A DNA stretch of 64,000 nt from Tanytarsus gracilentus (taxonomy: Eukaryota; Arthropoda; Insecta; Diptera; Chironomidae). The position numbers were made by a program, and so were the translations under genes. The stretch covers positions 12,297,501 to 12,361,500 of the forward strand of contig JAXRKN010000044.1 in NCBI GenBank assembly GCA_038502055.1, written 5' to 3'. Below are positions 51,069 to 63,964 of this stretch, one piece after another; position 1 is the stretch's first letter; every line of letters begins with the position of its first letter. The notes under the pieces were generated by a model. That model saw nothing but the letters and a program-made list of their open reading frames with translations, did not search any database and was not told where the DNA came from.

Positions 51069-51413
51069 GAAGAATTTTTACAATTTTTTATCAATAATTT
51101 TAAATAGTGAAAATTGAGCGCGAGGAAAATTTTGAGGGTTAAATTTTGTCTTAGTTTAAATTGAAAATCTTAGACTTAAGCTTTTAAAATAATTAACATT
51201 TTTTCCGACTTAACCCGAAAAATTACAGTTTTATTTAAAAATATAAATTTTAGAGTCATAAGAAAATTCTTTTATAAATGTCATGAAAATTTTCATGTTG
51301 AAAACCTAATGAAATATTTTTCTCTCTCTTTCTTTCTCTTTTTTTTCTACACACATACACCCACTTTAATTTAATCACAAACACAAAAATGCTTACACAC
51401 GATTTCGCATGCA

Positions 51414-51419
51414 AATAAA
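51414..51419 (+). promoter_or_regulatory. Possible poly(A) signal of the GPCR gene
   Basis: AATAAA about 350 nt after the stop. Other AT-rich hexamers occur nearby, so this is tentative. Confidence 0.3.
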
Positions 51420-51424
51420 AAATA

Positions 51425-52520
51425 TATTTTGACAGAAACTTTCATTGCCGACCGACACGACATTTGTTGGATTGCAAGCGCAAGCCTGATTTTCTTCAAA
51501 GAATCTAAAGTGCTTCTGGTTTTGTAAAATTGAAAATTCCGAAACGCAGATCGGTTAAACGTTGGTAAAACTTTTTTCCCTTTTCGATGAAAATTCGATT
51601 GAAAACATTTTTTTTAGCTGTACGGTAAGAAATGATATTTGCTTTCATTTTCGGACTGATTTATAAAAACAATGATTTTCATTCCTTAAAATTAAAATTC
51701 AACTGCTGCAAAAATGAGCAATTATATTAATTAATACCTTTTTAATATAAAATGCTAATGTTTATTTTTGTAATTGCCCATCCCAGGTAACATAATCGAT
51801 GTACCTTCAACAAATGTTGTTCCTTACTGTAATGAAATATTTATTCCAGAAAATATTTCTTGTTTAAAATTCTGAATAAAATTTTTACACTCAAAAAAAT
51901 TTCATGCGTCTACAAATTGTAAAGAAAGATAAAACTTGAAAAGTTCAAAATAAAAAGAAACAACGAATGAAATTTAAGATAAGATTGAACGATGAGAGAA
52001 AGATAAATAAATAATTTAAAAAAAACTAAAAACGCTAAAAAATTTAATTTATTTAACAAGCCAATCTAAATAAATTTTAATTTTATAGAAAGAAAAAATT
52101 TTTTTGTTAATTTATAAAAAAGAAAATATTTTTAATAAAACTAAAAACAATCTAATAATTTTTTTATCAACTTATGTGCTCGCATGAGAGTGAAAACTGA
52201 AAAGCCTTTTAAATGAATTGTTCAAACTTATTGCTTTAATCGAAATCAAATTTATTTTTAACGTCACACAGAAAATGAATCAACCCCACTGAGAATAAAA
52301 AAATAAAATCGATTTTAATGTTAAGCAAACGAAAAAAAATGAATTTTATGTGTTGTTAATTCAGAGAAAATAATAATAAAAAACCTTCATAAAAATAAAA
52401 CTTTTGATGACTTTTTGTTTTTATATGAGTCTGCAGAAATACGTCAATACTGGATTTGAAGTACCTATTATCAAACCACCAGACTTGCCAACAGATTAGA
52501 GCAAATCTTATCAAAATTTT
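51425..52520. other. Gene-free intergenic stretch
   Basis: Very AT-rich, with no exon or repeat recognised between the GPCR 3' end and the TATA box of the next gene. Confidence 0.5.
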
Positions 52521-52537
52521 TGATTATATGTTTGGTG

Positions 52538-52547
52538 TATATAAATA
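52538..52547 (+). promoter_or_regulatory. TATA box of the G12-like gene
   Basis: TATATAAATA lies about 80 nt before the ATG, which would put transcription start near 52568 and give a short leader. A clear TATA box fits a highly expressed tissue-specific secreted-protein gene. Confidence 0.6.
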
Positions 52548-52624
52548 TACACTTTTCGTTCGTGTAATTTATTTCGTCTAGAAACTTACTAGGAGTGAAA
52601 CATAAAGGTTTAGTGGTGAAAACA

Positions 52625-53964
52625 ATGAAGATCATTGAAGTGGTGTTACTTTCGTGCTTAGTTGCAAGTGCAGCTGCACAAGTTTGGTGTCCCAATGCAC
52701 CAGGTAAATTTAGATATTTTCAAGAAATATCAACCACTAACAGTTTTAAATGTTCTTCAGGAAACATGTCTATTCCAACCAGTGAGTGCTGTAGTGCTGA
52801 AAAAATTGGACTCGGTCTATTTATGAGATCTTATTTTGAGCTTATGCAAATAGACTGCATGCTTGACATTTTTTTTGATGCACTCATGTTTGACACCGAA
52901 GTCCTCGACTTTTATCAGTACCTTTCAGGACCAGAGTTCGAGAAACTTTGTCGTGAGTATTTTTTAAAATGAATCACAAAAAAATATAGAAAAGTGAAAT
53001 TAATGATAAAGTGCGTTTTTTAAGCACACTGTTAGGTTATGATTAAAATCTAGCCGATTGAACAAGCTACTCAAACCAATATATGAAAATATATTTTTTT
53101 CTACTTACGTAATTTCTTATTAAAAGTTTTTAATTTTTTATTCTTTCTAATTTTAATAGTTTATATTCAAACTGCACAAGAATTCAAGGCTCTCACTGAA
53201 TATATGTGCTTTGAACTTCATTATGACCCGTATCAGTACCTAAACACGATGGGAAGTGTACTTAATATCCAACACATGATTCAGTAAATTTAGGTTATTT
53301 TTTTAAAAGAAATTTAAATTGTAATTAATTTTTTCAGTCCTGAAGGATGCATTTTTGGTAAATTTAAAACTTTGGAACATTTCTAAAAATGACAAATTTA
53401 AATTTTCAGAATTTCCGCTTCCATGGCTTGGAAAGTCAGCAGGGCCAACGTAAGAATTTTAAAAATGTTTTTTTAAATTGATGTGTATGAAACAAAAAAT
53501 TTTCAGAATTTCAAAGAGTTCACAGCAATCTCGTGATCGTCCTGCAAGATGGCCAGTTACACCTGAAACCGGCATTGGAGGAGTTTTAGGACTGTGAGTT
53601 AATAATGACTCTTATTTTGTATTCGAAGCTACAAAATACTTTTCTCTCACTAGAATTGATATTTTATATTACGAAATTCCTCACGATGTAGCGTAAGTGA
53701 TTTGTATGATATTATTTTAAAAACCTAAGCTTTAAATTATAAAATAGCTATGACTTGTGGATGTACTTTGTCGAGACAGATCCTTACTTATGTAGAGCTG
53801 TTGAAAAAATGAGATCACCCGAATTCCGTTATTTGGTGCGAAGAATTGAAAGTCTTCCAGAGTATTTGCAATTTTACAGTCAAATGGAGTCGTACGGTGT
53901 TAACTGGACTGGGTTTGTTGAGCAATTAAAAGCATTTTTATGGGAAAGCGATTATTGTCTCTAA
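52625..53964 (+). CDS. Secreted insect-allergen-repeat (G12/microvillar-like) protein
   Basis: Eight exons: 52625-52703, 52761-52952, 53160-53283, 53338-53357 (20 nt), 53410-53449, 53507-53593, 53654-53692, 53748-53964; 265 residues. The start is the ATG in AACAATGAAG; it opens a signal peptide, MKIIEVVLLSCLVASAAAQ. Two half-repeats are visible: YLSGPEFEKLC with EFKALTEYMC and then YDPYQYLN, and later MRSPEFRYLVRRIESLPEYL with GVNWTGFVEQLKAFL. These fit the insect allergen-related repeat (Bla g 1, mosquito G12), midgut proteins that bind lipids or are microvillar. Several Cys (WCPN, SECCS, CMLD, EGCIF, LCR, DYCL) suggest disulfides. The first intron (57 nt) is stop-free and in frame, so retention would give 284 residues. 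The central linker (KSSQQSRDRPARWP) is unusual for the family. Midgut role is inferred. Confidence 0.78.
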
Positions 53965-54098
53965 AAGTTTAAATAATATGTAAAATTCAAATGCAATGAC
54001 ACTCTCGGTTAAAAAACTTTTTTCTTAAAGGATTGTTTTAATTTACGGTTAGTGTCAACTTCTTGTTAAAATATTTTTAGATCTTAAAAATTTGTATG

Positions 54099-54104
54099 AA
54101 TAAA
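54099..54104 (+). promoter_or_regulatory. Poly(A) signal of the G12-like gene
   Basis: AATAAA about 135 nt after the stop codon. Confidence 0.45.
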
Positions 54105-54948
54105 AATGACCTTGGTTGCTGGTCATGTGTAAAAATTTAGTATTTTTTTTGATAACATTTCAGAAAACTCAGCGATTCAATTAATTTGTTTTGTTAAAAA
54201 AAATTTCAAGGACATAAAATTTTTAAAAACGGAGAGTAATTTAATTAACTAATAACGTAAATTCCTGGAAATACAACAAAGTTCATGTAAAAGTTAATTT
54301 TAAGTGAATCGTTCAAGTATTAAAAGTTTTTTATCGCAAACTGTTTATTAAAACAAAAAATCTTACATGATGCATCAAGGATTATTTATAATTAATGCTA
54401 TTTGCACTCAATGCAATCATCAATCAAATTAAGTTGCTTATAAACCGCAATCTCTAATACGCAACCAACAATTTTCACCCACGTAGTTTGGATATTGAAT
54501 GCAGTACATTAATGATATCGCGTAAAATTTAATATTTATTGTGCACTTTAGAGATGTTTCAAGAAAATTACGAAAGAAAGGGTCATGGAAATTAATTACA
54601 TTAAAATTTTAACTATAGTACCTTTTCACTTGAAAGAAATTTTTGAGTTTAAATTTTAACGCTTTCATAATTTTCAATTTTATTAATTGAATTTTTACTT
54701 TTTACAATTCTCAACAGCGTAAAACGTAAATAAGCAGCATAGTGCACTTGAATGCACTCGACTGTTGATATCTACTATAAATGTCAGACACTGCACGTAG
54801 TTAATGCATTTTTAGTATTTAGCGAATGATGATTAATGAGAGATCATAAATTTGAAACTAGATCTGTGCCGCGTGGCACTTGAATGAAAATTTTCCGTTC
54901 TGAACCTTGCTTTGAAAAATTTTTCACAGCAATAAAAATTATTAAAAA

Positions 54949-55005
54949 AATGTTTTAAAACCCACACATGGTTATTGCCGTGAAATCCGCTTGATGCAGA
55001 TCAGG
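54949..55005 (+). repeat. Family Y, degraded left end
   Basis: AAAACCCACACATGGTTATT followed by GCCGTGAAATCCGCTTGATGCAGATCAG is a diverged version of the family Y left end. No 120-bp unit follows it. Confidence 0.6.
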
Positions 55006-55451
55006 AAGTCAAATTTGGGAAGTCTTATGAAGAAGCCTCGGGAAAAGCCAAAAGGGAAGCATAAAGGGAAATATTTTTTGGGCGAAGTCATTTTGAGGAA
55101 GCTTTGGGGAAGATAATGGCTGTCGGTTCTTGAGTACAATTTTTATTAATTAATTAACTTTCTCATCAATTGAATTTATTTTACCATCTGACGTTTTTTA
55201 ATTTTTTACAGGGTTTTATCACTCTAAAAAGTTAATGTCACAGAATGTCACAATCAACACATAAATTTTATAAAATTTACGAAATTTTACCCGCAAAAAC
55301 GTATCATGCGTTATCCATGAGACGAAAGCTCTTAAATCCTTCTTACTTTTTTGGATATTTTGGAAAATGTAAGCGTGTGATAAGCTACCATGAACTTGTA
55401 TCAAGGTCGAGATTACAAAAAAAAAATTACAGCTCGTGTCTCGAAATAGAA

Positions 55452-56088
55452 AAAAAATGTTTCAAAACCCACACGTGGGTGTTGCCGCGTAACCCACTTG
55501 TAACAGATCAGTGTTTGAAAATCAAGTGCATAAAAAATGAGTTTAAGTCAATCCGGACACTTTGGCTGTCCGTGGCAGTCCTGTTCGACCATTCCTCAAA
55601 AATCTTCTATGTCATTAGATTCCTGGTCCAATTACGAGTTCAACGATACCCATGAAGTCATAGTTCTGAAAATGGACATTTTGGCTGTCCGTGGCACTAC
55701 TGGCCGGCCTTGATTAGCATTTATCAAAAATCATCACCATAGGTCACGACTCGAAAAATCATGTATGTCAATCGATTCCTGGTCAAGTTACGAATCAATG
55801 CCAATCGATTCCTGGTCCAATCACGAGTTCAACGATACCCATGAAGCCATATAAGAGAAAATTTGTATGAAAAATGGACGTTATGGCCGTCCATGGCACG
55901 ACCATAGGTCATGACTCAAAAAATAGTCAGTGCCTGCACATATAGACCCTAAGAGCTACCATCTGGCGAAAACTAGAAGTCTCTAGCTGGTCCAGGGACC
56001 GAGATCTCGCTTGTGCAGACGGACGGACAGACGGACGGACGGAATCACGAGCATATAAGCGTTACACCACTTTGTGGGTTACGCTAAA
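55452..56088 (+). repeat. Family Y dispersed repeat, short copy
   Basis: Same left end as the 43.7-kb copy, inverted ends GCGTAACCCAC (55487) and GTGGGTTACGC (56074-56084), about one complete and one partial 120-bp unit, and a short (GGAC)n tract near 56026. It differs from the long copy mainly by loss of tandem units and of GGAC repeats. Confidence 0.85.
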
Positions 56089-56099
56089 AAGAACCACCA

Positions 56100-59000
56100 A
56101 TACTAATTTTTTTAACGGATCACTTTACGTGAAAATGTTACCTTTCCAAAAAAGGTGTATTAAATTTTTATCTTGGAAAATATTTTTCTATTTAAAAAAA
56201 ACAAGCAAATAGAAAGAAATTTTTAGTGACAATTAATAATGAGAAAATTTATGGCAACACTTAAAAGATTAAATACAATTTTTTTCACTAAGAATTCCAA
56301 ATAAAACAAATATAAAAGAATTTCTCGTCTCTTATAAATCCTAACCTTAATCACGTCAGAAAAGATTTTATGCCAAACGCAGAAACAATGACAAACCTCA
56401 AAAAGCATGAAACTGCAGCGTGAGAAATTTCACGACTTTTTTGAGTCCCAACTAAATGCGTTTTTGTCTTTTTCATTCTCTAATCATCAATTTTAGTTTC
56501 TCTTTAAAACAATTGACAATGCCCGTCGGACACAGTTATTAATTTATTTTCTCTAATTGATCATGACACAAACGCGTTGAGTAAGTCAAAAGTCTCCTCA
56601 TAAATAACAATGGCATCACTAATTGTTGGAAATAGAGAGAAATTTTTAGAATCGTGTCTTTTCATATTTTTTTATGTTTGTCATTTCGCTCACGCGGTTT
56701 TTGAGTGTGAGACACAATGCGGTTTACTTTAAGTAAAGAATTGAATGTCGATTTATATGTGCGACATGTGGGAGTTGTTTGTTGATTTTTTCATGGGAGA
56801 AAATTGAATTTTTGTATGGCTTTAAGTTTTTTTTCTAAGTTTTAGAATACAAAAAGTTTGAAAATTTTTTATTTAAAAAAAATAAAAACATTCAAGCTCT
56901 AAATTATAAACTTTCTTCTTTTCTCATCAGGATTAGGAGCTCACTTCACTCTTAATCCACTGAGCTCTAAACGTCAGCTGCGGTATCAACTATTTTAAAA
57001 GCACTCTTCGACTTTCATCACCTTTTACCTAAGTTGGACAGTTCGGTGTTTATGTGTCAAAATAACATAAATTGAATCTTTTTATAAGATTTAATATTAC
57101 ATGATGGATGAGCATTAGCACATGCGAGACGAAACCCGCAGAAGTTATAAATATTTTATTTGTACAATAAACAAACGCTTGGAGCACAAAAACTTTAGCG
57201 CCTTCAATATTTCAGAAGGAACAAAAGAATTTAATTTAAGCAAGTTGAAGTGAAAAAAAATTGAAATGGAGAATAATGATAAGTATCCGGTATAAAGGTG
57301 GGTGAAATTTGTAACTAATGTATAAAAAAATTTAATGTTTTGTAAAAATGAAATATTTCAAAAAGTTATGAGATCTAACAAATTTAAACCACAATCACAG
57401 TTTAACTGTGGTGAGAATATAAGAATGACGAATGCATTGATTCCGAAAAAAATGTCACTAACAACATGACATTAATCTCTTTGGTCTGTATGCCTGCATA
57501 GTTTTCTGGTTTGGTTAATTTTTTTTCTCCTTTCGAATGTGATATTTAATGTACTTTTTCATCATTTTTGCTAAGAAAGCACAAATGATGGACGAAACTT
57601 CATTTGTAATGATTTCAAATAAATTTAGACAGTATCTCAATGATGATATATAATTTATCTGATTTCTATGCGATTGAGGACGATTTGGAGAAATGGTTGA
57701 ATAAATTTGGGGGTGGATGTGTTAAGCATGAAAATACTGTCGAAGGAATCTTAAATTTCTGATTACTGATTTAAGACAGTGAAGCTTTTGGCAACCCACA
57801 TTATTTTATTAGTTGCATACTAGAATTAAGTTGGTATCCCATGAGAGTTGGCTTAGCTACCATCAGGAATTTTACTTAAGAGTAAACCCAGAAAAGATAT
57901 TCAAAGAAAATTCCTTCAAACATTTGATCAAAGCTTCAGTTTTGATGTCTTAAGGATCTTCAAAATGTTTTGAAAAGTAATTTCTCAGATAATTCCCGAA
58001 TATTAATGATCGCTTTTAAAGCATCAACCTACACTCATTTCAAGTCATTGATTCTCGCTCATCCTACGAGACATTCACACGCGATGACATTGAGGTCACT
58101 TAACGTTTAATCAAAAACACATTCTGATGGACACATTATAGATACTTTGGAGCTGCCGCTGCAACATATCTCTAACACATTAACGTTAGCCCGAGCGTTT
58201 TTCACTCTTTTTTAAGCAGTGAGTTCGTGTGGGATGTTTTTATGAATTGCTGAACATTTTCTGAATTTTTATTGAACGATAAAATATATTTCACTGATGG
58301 CGTTGACAGTTATGCTGATTTTTTATTTGTGTCTTTAAGTTGAGATGGAAACAATTTTTTGTTGCAGAAATATTTTTTAGAGCTTAGAAACCTCGAGCGT
58401 TTGTGATATTTTTTATGCGTTTTAAATTCTGATAGTTGGACCCACAACGATTAAATTTTTTCATTTATCACAAATTTTTTTATATCCATTCTTTCATAAA
58501 AGTCAATTTTCTTCTTATTACTTTCGCATTCTTTTTGACGCGTTCGTAAGTTGAAATTTCCGGTCTATTAATGGTTAGAGATCCTGTAGAGAAGTCAATG
58601 AGGCAGGATGTAAAACACATGTCCATATGCTCTTTTTTACACTTGAATTGTGCATTAAATCTTTTTCCGTTGCAATGCATGCAACAGGTAGAGAAATAAT
58701 TCCTTTCTTAACCTTCTTCACATCTCACTGAACAGCAATATTGTCACATGGTTAGATGTGGAGAGAAAACGAATAAGAAGATTTTTTATTTCAAGAGAGC
58801 TCAAAAAGGATCCTGTGAAGAAACTCGTTAACGACTATGTAGGAAAGATAAAGCAAGTTTGTTTTGTTGAACAAAATTATCAATTTAAGAATCCTAAAAA
58901 TTCTCGCTTTTCATTAGGGAAACGATGAAAGAGAATTTCCGACACGCACGTTGAAGAAGAAGCGTTTACGGTTTTTAAAGATCTACGATCAAGAATAACT

Positions 59001-61620
59001 TTTAATATATGATGTTTTTTTCTTTTCTTTCTTTTCCTCGAAATTTTCGAATGGAATTTCACATAAAAATTCCATCAAATCGATTAGACTTGGAGCCTTT
59101 TTTGATTAACAATAATAAAACTTGGACAATTAATTTGAAAGCTAAATATTTTTTTTAAATTTATAAAGTATCAAATCACACACGAAAGCGCAATTATTTG
59201 ATTTACGTAGATTTGTAAAAATTAAAACCTAATCGAATTATTTAAAAAAACTAATAAATTTATTTAGTTTGAATATGTCAAAGTTGTTTAACGAAAAACA
59301 TTGTTCAAAATTTATGTATTTACAGAAACTCATGTTGTTTAATGGCAATTCTTGAGTGTGTATATGAGGGTTGAATATATCATTATCGATTTTCCATAAA
59401 ATTTATTTGGAACCTTTAGAAATCATCAAAACAAATATAGTAAAAGAATTTCAAATTTATTTCATTAGGGCGGAGATTGAAATTATAAAGTTTTTCTCCA
59501 AATTTTTGGAAATAAATATTATTTAAACACGTGTACGTGCTTCAAGTTTCCTTGACCTTCCTCTTTTATGAAATATCAACATTAACATATCAAATAAAAT
59601 TCTTTCATAAATTTTGCTGAAAAAAAAATTCAAACTGTACAAATCACAATGATAAATCGATATGAAGCACACGCAGTCATAAATGTATTTAAAATGTTGT
59701 GTATCAAGATATTAAAGACTTCCTTTGCAACTGGTTGGCAATAGATAACCGATAAACTCTAGCTGACGCCTCGGAAATGTGAATTATGATAAAAAAATTA
59801 TTGATATGGTGTCGGACGTCGATCGCATAAGACTAAGTTCTAGGGTGTTTTTAAATCATAGATCATTATTTGACTTTGGATAAAAGACTGAATTTGAGCG
59901 ATTTTAGATCTTTTTGAGACGTAACAAATGACATCTCATATGTAATGTAATAATAAGCAGGTTTAAACATCCATAAATTTCAAGCCCACAATTGAAGTTT
60001 TATCTTTTCAGCATTAAGGCAATATTTTTTAAAACTGCTCTAAGTTCCTAGCGCAGCAATTGCTTTTTTAAACTCTTTTTAAAGCCATTCATAGACATCC
60101 TCGACACAATAAAACCTTACATTTTACTCGACTCATTTTGAACGTTCTTTGCCTTGAAAATTTTCTTCTTTTCTCATCCACTAAATCTTCATTTAAAGCG
60201 ACAACAACCGGCTGTAACTGATATCATCATCATAAAGGAAGTGCTATTTTATCTCTTTTTATAATCGTTAAATGCAGCGACTGAGGAGAGGAAATGAAAG
60301 AGTTTTCATTATTGTGCATATTATCTCACAACGCATTCCTTAAGCACGCAGATTAATTCAAACAAAATATATGAAAAGAGAGGTTGGATAGGGTAACTAA
60401 TAAGAGAGGCGCATGAATGACTTAAAAAACTGTTATACAAGAGAGTGAGCGTACGAAGAGTATTTTTAAAGAGAAATAAAATTAAAAATATACTCATTTA
60501 GTTTATTCACAATCGTTCAACTGAAAAGACGCATCAATATTTTTACAAGCGTAAAAAATATTTTTTGCCGGTTTTAAGTGAAATTAATAATAAAAACCAT
60601 CTGAGTTGCAAGCGAGCATGAAATATTTTAATATGATTTTTTTTGCATGCATTAAAAAATTGAAAGAATAAATGTGGAGTGATGAGAAAGGCATACACAT
60701 GAAGAGAATTCATGGTGAATAATAAAAAAAAATCTTCACTGTAGTCGTGAATGCTCAGAATGAAAATATCAAATTAAAAGAATATTAAATTTCATCGAAT
60801 GTGTTTTACAAACATCCTCAAAAAAAATATTGTGAATGCGCTCAGTGTGGCCTTCGATGATTTATGAAAGAATTTAAATTCAATTCAAACCCCAAACGCA
60901 TAAAAGGATTTTTTATTATCACTGGGGCTATTCGAAAATATATTGGAGATCGAAGGAAAAAATCTAAATTAAGGTGAGTTAAAAAGGGACTGCATTGTCA
61001 TCTCGATTCAATTAATAACGTGGGGTTCAGCCAGATTAAGTTTATTATTACCAAATTTTGAATTCATTACAACCGATAATTATATCGAATTATAATCCAC
61101 AAGGAAAAAATGATGCACAAGAGTGTGAGAATTAGAGTTAACATAAGCTCGAACAAGAGCATGAATTAAATTATTTGGATAAAATTTTTGTTGTAGTCAA
61201 ACAAAAAATTCTCTAGAAGACCAATGGAAGAAAGATAAAAATTTCTAAGGTTTTCTTGTTCTTTTCCTCATTTTTTATTTTATGGAATTTGGTTTTTCCA
61301 TGAAGTTTTACAAGGAATTTCTCAACCTTGTCATTGCGAGGTTGTGCTTTGAAAATATTTTGTGCATTTTTTCTTCAAACTACGTCAGCGAAAAAATTAT
61401 CTAGGCAAATGTATCATAAATCTTTAAAAAGATCTACATTAACTGAAGTTAACTTCCATAATGAAGTAAAATTTTGCAATCACTTAATGCGACGAGTGGA
61501 AAGAAAAATGAACCGTAAACATCCTTTCGCATCACATCCAGAATTGTTTTTGCAGCATTAAACAGAAACTGTCAGCAGATCAGCATTCAAAACGAAAACA
61601 TTTTTGGGGGTTAGCGATAA
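56100..61620. other. Gene-free stretch
   Basis: AT-rich; no ORF above about 70 residues and no exon, RNA gene or repeat recognised. Confidence 0.55.
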
Positions 61621-61631
61621 CACAAATATTA

Positions 61632-62880
61632 TAGCTCCGCTATATATTAATTTTGGATTTTTCCAAAACCAGTTTTCGGCCCCTAGTGCCAAGACATTAC
61701 ATTGTGCAATATCAAAACATATATTCAAATGATAGGCCTTGTCAAACCCTACAAACTGGCGAAAACAGATTTGAAATCGGTTGCTCCTACGAGGAGTTAG
61801 AGCCATTTAAGTCATCTTACTTTCTCACTTTCTTACTTTCTTACTTTCTCACTTTCTTACTTTCTCACTTTCTTACTTTCTTACGATCTTAGTGAACGCA
61901 ATATCTCAAGAACGGCTGGTTGGATTTGACTCGGGTTTGTGGCTAAATATCGGGTTTTGGCTCTAGTTGTGCAAGAAGTATTTAGTTTTGGGGTACGACC
62001 CTCCAAGGACCGTCCCTGAGTGCAAAAATGTCCTTTTTCATACAAATTTTCTCTTATATGGCTTCATGTATGTCGTTGAACTCGTAATTGGACCAGGAAT
62101 CGATTGACATTGACGATTTTTGAGGAGTGTCCATCATGGCCGGCCTGGAGTGCCACTAATGTCCATTTTTCAGAACTATGGCTTCATGTATGTCGTTGAA
62201 CTCGTCATTGGACCAGGAATCGAATGGCATTGATGATTTTTGATGAATGTCCATTATGGACAGCCAGGAGTGCCACTAATGTCCTTTTTAATACAAATTT
62301 TCTCTTATATGGCTTCATGTATGTCGTTGAACTCGTAATTGGACCAGGAATCGATTGACATTGATGATTTTTGAGACATGTCCATCATGGCCGGCCAGGA
62401 GTGCCACTAATGCCCATTTTTCAGAACTATGGCTTCATGTATGTCGTTGAACTCGTCATTGCATCAGGAATCGATTGACATTGATGATTTTTGAGGCATG
62501 TCCATCATGGCCGGTCAGTAATGCCACTAATGTCCATTTTTCAGAACTATGGCTTCATGGGTATCGTTGAACTCGTCATTGCATCAGGAATCGATTGACA
62601 TTGATGATTTTTGAGACATGTCCATCATGGCCGGCCAGGAGTGCCACTAATGCCCATTTTTCAGAACTATGGCTTCATGTATGTCGTTGAACTCGTCATT
62701 GCATCAGGAATCGATTGACATTGATGATTTTTGAGACATTTCCATCATGGCCGGCCGGGAGTGCCACTAATGCCCATTTTTCAGAACTATGGCTTCATGT
62801 ATGTCGTTGAACTCGTCATTGCATCAGGAATCGATTGGCATTGATCATTTTAAAAAAATTTATTTTGGTCTTTCAGGAGT
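61632..62880 (+). repeat. Family X dispersed repeat with 120-bp array
   Basis: Opens with TATAGCTCCGCTATATATTA and the CCCCTAGTGCCAAGACATTA block, then an expanded ACTTTCTTAC/ACTTTCTCAC run (61818-61882) and about seven 120-bp units (62052-62850). The second unit carries a duplicated TACAAATTTTCTCTTATATG. The right end degrades and lacks the AATGGCAACGCC block seen in the 21.4-kb copy. Confidence 0.85.
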
Positions 62881-62889
62881 GTTATAAAT

Positions 62890-63540
62890 GTCTATTTTTA
62901 CATAGGCTTCATGTTTCATGAAAGAAGCTTTTTAAACTTTGACTGCCAGTGGTAAAAACAGAGTTTGAATATTGCTTCAACAAATCATGTGTTAATTCAT
63001 TAAAATTGATATTTATTAGGTGTTAAAGTTTTAAAAGTTTGATCCCATTAAATTAACCTGATAATATCTAATTTTTTTAAAAAGTATAAACAAAAAATGG
63101 ATGTAAACAAAAAAATAAAACTTTTTATTTTCAAATGAATTTAGTCCTTCAATTTTTTTATCGTTTAAAATTTTAGAAAGCAATAGAGGTATCAAGATTT
63201 TTGTCTCTTCTGGTTATGGACTTCAATCTCGAGTTTAAAGATGGTCATAATTCATGATCCATACGTCATTTTTTAAAAAATATTGCTTCTTGTTAAATTA
63301 AAAAATTATTACTCTTAAGCAATAGTACATTATTTTAAATAGTTACAAATGATATTAAAATTTAATTTAATTTAGTTTAATGACATTTAAATTCTCGAAA
63401 TTTTAAGATTCTCAAAAATCTTTGATGCTTTGATAAGTTTTTTGAAGTATTTGTACCTAATTTACTACCTGAAAACTTTTAAAATCATGTGAAGATTATT
63501 GTGTTGAAGATTATTGTGTTAAAGATTATTTCATCATTCA
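62890..63540. other. Intergenic stretch before a leader exon
   Basis: AT-rich with no coding exon. It may include the promoter of the gene that begins near 63.55 kb. Confidence 0.4.
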
Positions 63541-63549
63541 AAACAAAAA

Positions 63550-63964
63550 TCAGTTCAAGTCTAACATTCAAGCAGTGAACAGTTGAAAAATTGTACCTGT
63601 TGATTTTTGGAAGGTTTTTATTTTAAATCTATTGAAAGTTAATTGTGTTAGTGTTGAATTCAAAAAGGTTTTTGTCAAAACCAAATAAAAAGTGGTGTAA
63701 TTCACAAAGTGAAGGTAAGCGTTAACTTACAATAATTATAATAGCAAAAACTTTTTTACCTGAGTTAAAGTTTTTAAGCTTTTTTTATTTCAATAATAAT
63801 ATTTCTTTTTTTATTTCAGAACATAGAATTTTGAGCCAGTGCGACCAGAAAGACAAGAAGACGAGAGTGAGAGACGACGACGAGAGTGAGAGACGACGAC
63901 GACGACGACGAGAGTGAGAGACGAGGACGACGAAGAGAGCAACCCATACAGTATCATAAACGTG
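63550..63964 (+). other. Candidate 5' UTR exons of a gene leaving the window
   Basis: An initiator-like TCAGTT (63550) precedes a segment ending in a good donor, GTGAAG|GTAAGC (63713/63714). A second exon runs from the acceptor ATTTCAG (63820) to CGTG|GTGAGT (63964/63965). All three frames of the second exon contain stops and there is no ATG, so it is non-coding. It contains GAGAGTGAGAGACGACGAC repeats. The gene itself lies beyond the window. Confidence 0.5.
63868..63935 (+). repeat. Purine-rich GAC/GAGAGTGAGA repeat in the second leader exon
   Basis: Imperfect tandem of GAGAGTGAGAGACGACGAC units with a (GAC)n core. Such purine-rich runs can act as exonic splicing enhancers. Confidence 0.7.
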
